From positions 1 through 17,583 of the forward strand of contig CAYQDM010000039.1 of the NCBI GenBank assembly GCA_964416305.1: a stretch of 17,583 bases of DNA. The letters are read 5' to 3'. Below the pieces are notes generated by a model, which did not search any database, was not told where the DNA came from, and worked only from the letters and a program-made list of their open reading frames with translations. Position numbers and translations under genes: made by a program. Shown piece after piece: positions 13,272-17,583 of the stretch. The DNA comes from Acidaminobacter sp964416305. GTDB lineage: Bacteria; Bacillota; Clostridia; Peptostreptococcales; Acidaminobacteraceae. The first letter of the stretch is position 1, and every line of letters begins with the position of its first letter.

Positions 13272-14324
13272 TCAAGGTAACTCAACATAGACTTCAATCT
13301 TAACAATTTTTCCCTTTTGAATTTCAAAAACCATATATTGATAACCCTCTCTAAGACTGCGTCTGTAAGCGGCATTCTCAGGATCAATCCTGCCATCTGG
13401 TATTTGCTCCAAATCCTTGTAAGCGGATTTGAGTTCATCTAAAGTCATGCTCACCCGAATCCCCTCCGGTGTCTGAATAGTCGGCTGATTAGTGGTCATG
13501 CGCATCAGCCAAAAGGTTTTGCCATTGTCTTTCGGAGAGGTCCAAATCAGCTCCAAATCCTCGTACGTCACCGTTTTCACAAACGATCCGGCAAATGTAT
13601 CAGAAGTTTGTCCAAGTACTTCTATGCTTTCTGAAAGAGGCGTTCCAATCTCAGGCAGCTCCAATAGCTCATTGTCCCATGCATTGAGCGAAAGCACCAC
13701 GGTACCTGCCATCAGCGAAAAACTCTCCAGCGCCTCCGGGGTATTTTGAGTTTGCTGCACTTCATACGCCCCCATGACAAACTCTTGAATACGCCAGCCT
13801 TCAACAGTATTCGCAACGACTGCCTCGACCGGCCGCAACGCTGCAGGCATACCACCAGGACCCTCTACGCTTGTAACCTCAATCAGCTCGCCTTCAACCC
13901 TCCAAAGACCCGAATCGATCTTTTCCACTGCGCCTACTTCAATTCTGTCCGGCCAAGGACTTGATGTCAGCTTGCCAGGAGCTGCTTCCGGATTCGCAAG
14001 CCAGACATCCAACAGATCTTGTTCGACCAGGTCTCCATAATATTTCACAACATCCATTTTCAGGTCCTCTTCCGGCTCAAGCAAGGCGACCTTCTGAAGC
14101 CTGGAACCGAAGGTCTCGACCAACGCTATGACTTCCTTCCTTGCCACTGAATCTTCTATGGTCTGTGAAGTCGGCGTCGGTGTCACCGGCTCAGTTTTTT
14201 GACTGCAGCCCGCAAAACTGATAACAAGAAATAGCAATAGGATCATGGAAAGCATTAATTGTAGACCACTTGCCTTCGCATTTGGTGACTTTTTCTCATT
14301 TTGTTTTAAGGATTTAGTCCTCAT
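13272..14324 (-). CDS. Lipoprotein of unknown function
   Basis: A 350-residue secreted lipoprotein. Seen: a charged N-terminus, a hydrophobic stretch at about 22-37 and the lipobox ISFAGC with Cys40, followed by a Thr/Pro-rich linker (EPVTPTPTSQT). The mature part has two regions. About 55-195 is a conserved-looking alpha/beta domain (YYGDLVEQDLLDVWLANPEA, then EGWRIQEFVMGAYEV). About 205-350 ends with a strand-rich QYMVFEIQKGKIVKIEVYVEL. I recognise no named domain. The ATG has AGGAGG 9 bases upstream. The gene appears monocistronic: a terminator lies on each side (13221 and 14481). Confidence 0.85.
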   Translation of the reverse strand: MRTKSLKQNEKKSPNAKASGLQLMLSMILLLFLVISFAGCSQKTEPVTPTPTSQTIEDSVARKEVIALVETFGSRLQKVALLEPEEDLKMDVVKYYGDLVEQDLLDVWLANPEAAPGKLTSSPWPDRIEVGAVEKIDSGLWRVEGELIEVTSVEGPGGMPAALRPVEAVVANTVEGWRIQEFVMGAYEVQQTQNTPEALESFSLMAGTVVLSLNAWDNELLELPEIGTPLSESIEVLGQTSDTFAGSFVKTVTYEDLELIWTSPKDNGKTFWLMRMTTNQPTIQTPEGIRVSMTLDELKSAYKDLEQIPDGRIDPENAAYRRSLREGYQYMVFEIQKGKIVKIEVYVELP

Positions 14325-14480
14325 AACTATTTCGCCTCCTGACGGTCAGACTGGCTTCACACTTTATAGTCTCAGACTTTTACCCAGCTCAGTCACTGTG
14401 ACGCATCAAATCGGCTGAAAGTTCCAATACTGGCACCAACGAAACTCTCTTCGGTATTCCTGACAGGAATATTGAACGAT

Positions 14481-14516
14481 AAAAAAAACATCGGCAAAAA
14501 CAAAGCTCTGCCGATG
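14481..14516 (-). terminator. Terminator after the oxidoreductase gene (copy 3 of the shared hairpin)
   Basis: On the minus strand CATCGGCA and TGCCGATG pair (8 bp) around a 12-base loop and are followed by eight Ts. It starts 22 bases past the oxidoreductase stop. The preceding bases on the same strand closely match those before the terminator at 12732. Confidence 0.9.
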
Positions 14517-14538
14517 GTCCCTTAATCTCACAATGCAC

Positions 14539-15717
14539 CTAAAGGTCAATCCGTCTGCCTTCCTCCGCCGAGAGGTAGGCGGCGTACACCAGTTTCACGC
14601 TTTCCGCTGCCAGGTCAAAGTCGCTGACCGGAGGTCGGTCAAACGCAACGCACTCGACAAAATCCTGAAGCTCGCCGGTATAGCCCCTTAGAACCTCATC
14701 CGACACAAAAGAGCGGTTCCACCCCAGCTTGTTCGGAATCATTTCAGCGAGATAAATGTCCTCAATCTTTTCCTCGTCCAGGAAATAGGTCTGGAAGTAA
14801 TCCGTAGGCGCGACGTTGCAATTGAAGGTCGCGTCATTCGCGTAGACATCGATATAAGTTTTGGTCCCGCCCAGATAGGTATCTGAACCAATGACCAGTG
14901 CTTTCGTCCCATCTGAAAAGGTCAGAGTGACGGTGATTGTATCCTCAACATCAACAGGGTTGGCGCTGAGGTGCCTGCGCTCCTCCTGGGTGAGCCTGGG
15001 GACCACATACCCGGCATCCGCCGTGACACTGACCACCTTCAGATCCTCGCCCTTTGAGGCAGCCTCTGTCTTCTTCAGCCAAAGCATGCCGGTCAGCGGA
15101 TGGATCGCGTTGCGCATGAGCGGCCCGCCGCCGGTTTTATTCCAGAGTCCCGCGACTGCGGAACTGGATCCCTTGAGGCTGGCCTCTCCTTTCATGAACA
15201 AAATGCGGCTGCCTTTAGCAGTAATGAAGTTCGCGGCTTTTCTGATGTTTGGCGCATAGACAAAATTCTCAGCATACATGAAAAGCTTGCCGCTGGCCTC
15301 GATAATTTCTTTGGCCTTTTCCAGCTCTTTGCAGACAGCTTCAAACATTTGGCGTTTTGAGACGTTTTTGCCAATCAGCTCCGGATCACCTGTCTCACCA
15401 AAATAACCTGTAAATGGCTTTTCACAGATGACGTGCTTTCCGGCACCCATGGCGTCGTAAACCATCCCAGGGTGAAGCGACGGCGGGGTAACGATATCAA
15501 TGATGTCAATTTCAGGGTCATTGATGGCTTCTTTATAATCTGTGATAACTTGCTCAATGCCGTACTTTTCCTTGAGTGCCAAAGCCTTTTCAACATCGAC
15601 GTCGACAAGCGTCTTGATTCGGACATCCACACCGTGAATTTTCTCATAACCGTTAAGGTGCAGGACCGCGCCGTAACCTCCGCCCACCAGCGCAATAGTC
15701 ACTTCCTTTTTCGCCAT
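14539..15717 (-). CDS. Gfo/Idh/MocA-family NAD(P)-dependent oxidoreductase
   Basis: A 392-residue dehydrogenase. The N-terminal Rossmann fold has the dinucleotide loop GGGYGA at 12-17 and the family motif EKP at 99-101 (HVICEKPF). The C-terminal alpha/beta domain contains GGGPLMRNAIHPLTG, where His206 matches the catalytic histidine of the family's D-x-x-x-H motif; the usual Asp is Asn203. An insertion after EKP (about 103-135) makes it longer than the usual 330-350 residues. These enzymes oxidise or reduce sugars, inositols or related polyols; the substrate here cannot be told. The ATG has AGGAGG 9 bases upstream. It is divergent from a LacI-family gene and has an operator across its promoter, so sugar-type induction is likely. 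Confidence 0.92.
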   Translation of the reverse strand: MAKKEVTIALVGGGYGAVLHLNGYEKIHGVDVRIKTLVDVDVEKALALKEKYGIEQVITDYKEAINDPEIDIIDIVTPPSLHPGMVYDAMGAGKHVICEKPFTGYFGETGDPELIGKNVSKRQMFEAVCKELEKAKEIIEASGKLFMYAENFVYAPNIRKAANFITAKGSRILFMKGEASLKGSSSAVAGLWNKTGGGPLMRNAIHPLTGMLWLKKTEAASKGEDLKVVSVTADAGYVVPRLTQEERRHLSANPVDVEDTITVTLTFSDGTKALVIGSDTYLGGTKTYIDVYANDATFNCNVAPTDYFQTYFLDEEKIEDIYLAEMIPNKLGWNRSFVSDEVLRGYTGELQDFVECVAFDRPPVSDFDLAAESVKLVYAAYLSAEEGRRIDL

Positions 15718-15788
15718 TTGAACCCCTCCTGAGCTTTCACTTTTTCGTGCATCCCAAAAATGTCAATACATAATGACGGTTGACCATG

Positions 15789-15823
15789 TTTATACACGAT
15801 TTACTGAATCGTTTCAGTAAATC
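15789..15823 (-). promoter_or_regulatory. Oxidoreductase promoter with LacI-family operator O1
   Basis: TTTACTGAA-TCGT-TTCAGTAAA (15800-15821) is a perfect 9-bp inverted repeat centred on CG, the form bound by LacI/CcpA-type regulators; flanking bases extend it to 15798-15823. On the minus strand a TATAAA -10 (15789-15794) lies 5 bases downstream, so the operator covers the -35 and spacer. That is the position for repression of the oxidoreductase gene. Confidence 0.8.
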
Positions 15824-15910
15824 AGTTTAATAGTATTTTAAGCGGGCAGGTTCCGTTTGTCAATTGGGTTCAACACTGAAATAGAAAGTTATTAAATTGT
15901 CAATTACGAA

Positions 15911-15965
15911 CCGTTGAATCGTTTCAGTAAATTCTTTGACACAGTCTCTCAAAACCGAGTATAAT
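15911..15965 (+). promoter_or_regulatory. Regulator promoter with operator O2
   Basis: TTGACA (15936-15941), 18 bases, TATAAT (15960-15965): a consensus promoter for the LacI-family gene, leaving a leader of about 118 bases. A second operator, TTGAATCGTTTCAGTAAAT (15914-15932), ends 3 bases before the -35. Its right half and core are identical to O1, and its left half is degenerate. The operator centres are 110 bp apart. Confidence 0.8.
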
Positions 15966-16019
15966 GATGTAAACCTCCAGACTTATGATTTTAAGCGCGC
16001 TGAATAAGCGCTTCGTGAG

Positions 16020-16094
16020 ATGGATGACGAGCTGAGTATCGATGCCATCGGCATATATGCTTTACCAATTCATATTAAGCAGGTGATCCCATGA
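16020..16094 (+). CDS. Candidate 24-codon upstream ORF overlapping the regulator start
   Basis: ATG 16020 opens a frame MDDELSIDAIGIYALPIHI... that ends in a TGA overlapping the regulator ATG as ATGA. It has no good ribosome site of its own. The overlap is the form seen in translational coupling, but so short a frame can arise by chance. Confidence 0.25.
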   Translation: MDDELSIDAIGIYALPIHIKQVIP

Positions 16095-17125
16095 AAAAAT
16101 CCACGCAAAAACGCGTGACCCTAAAGCAAGTCGCGGCTCATGCCGGGGTCTCCCTGACAACGGCTTCCATGGCCCTCAATGGAAACCCAAGCATCCCCGA
16201 AGCGACCTGCCAAAAGGTTTATAAAGCAATAGAGGAACTGGGCTACGTCTACGACCGGGGCGCGGCCAGCCTTCGCTCAAGCACTGCCGGTTCGGGCGCA
16301 ATTGGCATCATAGTGACGGATCTGGTGAATCCTTTCTATACGGAACTATTGATTGGCATTCAGCAAAAACTTAACGAAACAGAGCAGACGTCACTGCTTG
16401 GAACCACCTTTGACTCCTGCGAGGTGCAGGATAGAATGATCTCCATGATGCTTGAGTACCGGATCAGCGGCTTATTGCTCTTCGCTGCGCCGGGTACCAG
16501 CAGTGAGGTGATTAAGCGCATTCAGCGTTTTGGGATTCCGGTAGTGTTGATCAATCGCTTGTTCCCTGATCTGCCTTGTGATTATATTGGAGTTGATAAT
16601 GTCCAGGGGGGGTACGACGCCACCAGGCAATTACTGGCCCTAGGACACAAGCGTATTGGGTTCATAGGCGGCAACCGCCAGCTCTATACCTGGCATGGCC
16701 GCCTTCAAGGGTATCAGCAGGCGCTGAATGAATTTGGGATCGAATTCGACCCTGAACTTACTCCGGAAAGCCTGTGCAACCGGGACGAAGCGCCCAACCT
16801 GATCGAGCACCTCTTTAATCTCCAGGATCCGCCAACCGCCCTATTTTCCTACAATGATACCATAGCCATAGGTGCCATGATGGCGCTCAAATCCAGAGGC
16901 ATTGTGCCCGGAAAGGATGTCGCAGTCATTGGTTTTGACGATATTCCGGAAGGACTTTCCTTCAGCCCTTCCCTCTCCACAGTGACCGCCCACCCAAGGC
17001 TTCAGGGCGCCAAAGCGGTCGAGCTGCTGCAAAGCCGGATGTCAAATCCAAGTATACCCATTCAAAATATCGTCATGCCCACAGAGCTGGTTCTGAGGGA
17101 GTCATCAGGTGAGCCACGCTACTGA
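16091..17125 (+). CDS. LacI-family transcriptional regulator
   Basis: A 344-residue repressor of normal length. The N-terminal helix-turn-helix is at 10-30 (TLKQVAAHAGVSLTTASMALN), followed by the hinge helix with ASLRS at 59-63. A periplasmic-binding-protein-like effector domain runs from about 70 to 335 (GIIVTDLVNPFYTELLIGIQ, then VVLINRLFPDLPCDYIGVDN, then AVIGFDDIPEGLSFSPSLST). The end (ELVLRESSGEPRY) is the usual C-terminal region, but its TGA stop is the first three bases of an IS605-type end repeat, so a few native residues may be lost. AGGTG lies about 7 bases before the ATG. It is divergent from the oxidoreductase, and two operators in between suggest control of that gene and of itself. 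Confidence 0.93.
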   Translation: MKKSTQKRVTLKQVAAHAGVSLTTASMALNGNPSIPEATCQKVYKAIEELGYVYDRGAASLRSSTAGSGAIGIIVTDLVNPFYTELLIGIQQKLNETEQTSLLGTTFDSCEVQDRMISMMLEYRISGLLLFAAPGTSSEVIKRIQRFGIPVVLINRLFPDLPCDYIGVDNVQGGYDATRQLLALGHKRIGFIGGNRQLYTWHGRLQGYQQALNEFGIEFDPELTPESLCNRDEAPNLIEHLFNLQDPPTALFSYNDTIAIGAMMALKSRGIVPGKDVAVIGFDDIPEGLSFSPSLSTVTAHPRLQGAKAVELLQSRMSNPSIPIQNIVMPTELVLRESSGEPRY

Positions 17126-17207
17126 ACCTCCCATGACACAAATTACGGGTGTTCTTGTCACGCATTGAACCTCCCATGACTCAAGTCACGGGATTCCTAA
17201 GAACACC
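17123..17207 (-). repeat. Tandem right-end hairpins of an IS200/IS605-type element
   Basis: Two 27-base direct copies, 17123-17149 and 17166-17192, match at 24 positions (TGAACCTCCCATGAC at the start, ACGGG at the end). On the minus strand the inner copy forms CCCGTGAC-TTGA-GTCATGGG, the short subterminal hairpin typical of IS605-type right ends. GGTGTTCTT (17148-17156) and AAGAACACC (17199-17207) form a further 9-bp stem enclosing the inner copy. The inner copy ends in TCAA and the outer in TCAG on the minus strand; TCAA is the right cleavage site known for IS608. Confidence 0.7.
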
Positions 17208-17228
17208 ATTCTATCGAACGGTTTTTTA

Positions 17229-17583
17229 TTAGGCTAGCCCCGTCGCACCAGCGGTTAGAAGCCTTATGGCTTCGTTTTTAATATTGATGCTTGCGTTAAG
17301 ATCCCTGTCGTGGCATATACCACATTCCGGACAAATCCAGTTTCTAATAGCCAGATCCTTAACGTCTTTATGTTTATATCCGCAATTTGAGCACAATTGG
17401 CTTGAAGGAAAGCTCCTCCCCACAACGACAACCTGCCTGCCATACCACTTCGCCTTATATTCAAGCAGACTTCTGAATTGTGACCAAGACGCATCAGCGA
17501 TGGCCTTCGCCAATTTGTGATTCCCCATCAAATTTGAAACCTGCAAATCTTCTATTCCGATCACATCGTGATTTTTGATGATG
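17229..17583 (-). CDS. tnpB: TnpB (IS200/IS605 OrfB), C-terminal part, 5' end beyond window
   Basis: 118 codons of the C-terminal third of a TnpB RNA-guided nuclease, open to the right edge. Seen: VIGIEDLQVSNL, which holds the second catalytic acid of the RuvC-like site; the bridge KLAKAIADASWSQFRSLLEY; then KAKWYGRQVVVVGRSFPSSQ. The zinc ribbon follows (CSNCGYKHKD and CPECG, CxxC twice) and then HDRDLNASINIKNEAI with the third catalytic Asp. The end TAGATGLA is short but clean. TnpB uses a guide RNA made from its own 3' end and the right end of the element. The Cys and catalytic residues visible are intact; completeness of the N-terminal part cannot be judged. No TnpA is seen in the window. 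Confidence 0.93.
   Translation of the reverse strand, partial: IIKNHDVIGIEDLQVSNLMGNHKLAKAIADASWSQFRSLLEYKAKWYGRQVVVVGRSFPSSQLCSNCGYKHKDVKDLAIRNWICPECGICHDRDLNASINIKNEAIRLLTAGATGLA

Noticed and set aside
14387..14400. GTCAC-T-GTGAC palindrome upstream of the lipoprotein gene
   Set aside because: Arms are only 5 bp and no fitting regulator is nearby; it could be chance.
1..17583. CRISPR arrays, tRNA and rRNA genes
   Set aside because: No regularly spaced repeats, cloverleaf-like segments or conserved rRNA words were seen; the only direct repeats of note are the two IS end copies.

Overview
The window looks like chromosome of a Bacillota (Firmicutes), most likely Clostridia-like, bacterium of roughly balanced GC. 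The reasons are strong AGGAGG-type ribosome binding sites, lipobox lipoproteins used as transporter and adaptor subunits, an RND pump with a lipoprotein adaptor and no outer-membrane channel gene, an ECF sigma/anti-sigma pair with a TGAAAC-type promoter, and an S-box (SAM-I) leader. Almost everything is on the minus strand. The exceptions are the LacI-family regulator and its leader at the right.

Layout. 1-4794: marR, lipoprotein adaptor and RND pump operon, with a palindromic operator candidate in front of marR; the pump gene runs off the left edge. 5039-6395: an alkyltransferase-like (ATL) DNA-repair protein, a DUF1801 protein and an isoprenylcysteine-methyltransferase-like membrane protein whose start is unusual. 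6634-8447: a cytosolic VWA (MIDAS) protein and a macro-domain protein fused to an HTH-like C-terminal domain. Each has a marked inverted repeat in its 5' region, and the VWA one would bury its own ribosome binding site. 8619-11057: metNIQ methionine importer behind a SAM-I riboswitch with an attenuator terminator; MetN is short and lacks the C-terminal regulatory domain. 11208-12721: ECF sigma factor and membrane anti-sigma factor with a self-regulatory-type promoter. 12802-14324: a YgbA-like cysteine-rich protein and an unknown lipoprotein. 14539-17125: a Gfo/Idh/MocA oxidoreductase divergent from a LacI-family regulator, with two near-identical operators 110 bp apart between them. 17123-17583: the 3' part of an IS200/IS605-type TnpB gene with a duplicated right-end hairpin; the first hairpin copy supplies the stop codon of the regulator gene.

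Three terminators (near 4980, 12732 and 14481) share the word ACCATCGGCA, and two of them are also alike in the sequence before the hairpin. This points to a dispersed terminator-linked repeat. No rRNA, tRNA or CRISPR array was seen.

The least ordinary part is the macro-HTH plus VWA pair with structured leaders. It might be a small ADP-ribose-linked sensing or stress module, but its function is inference only.
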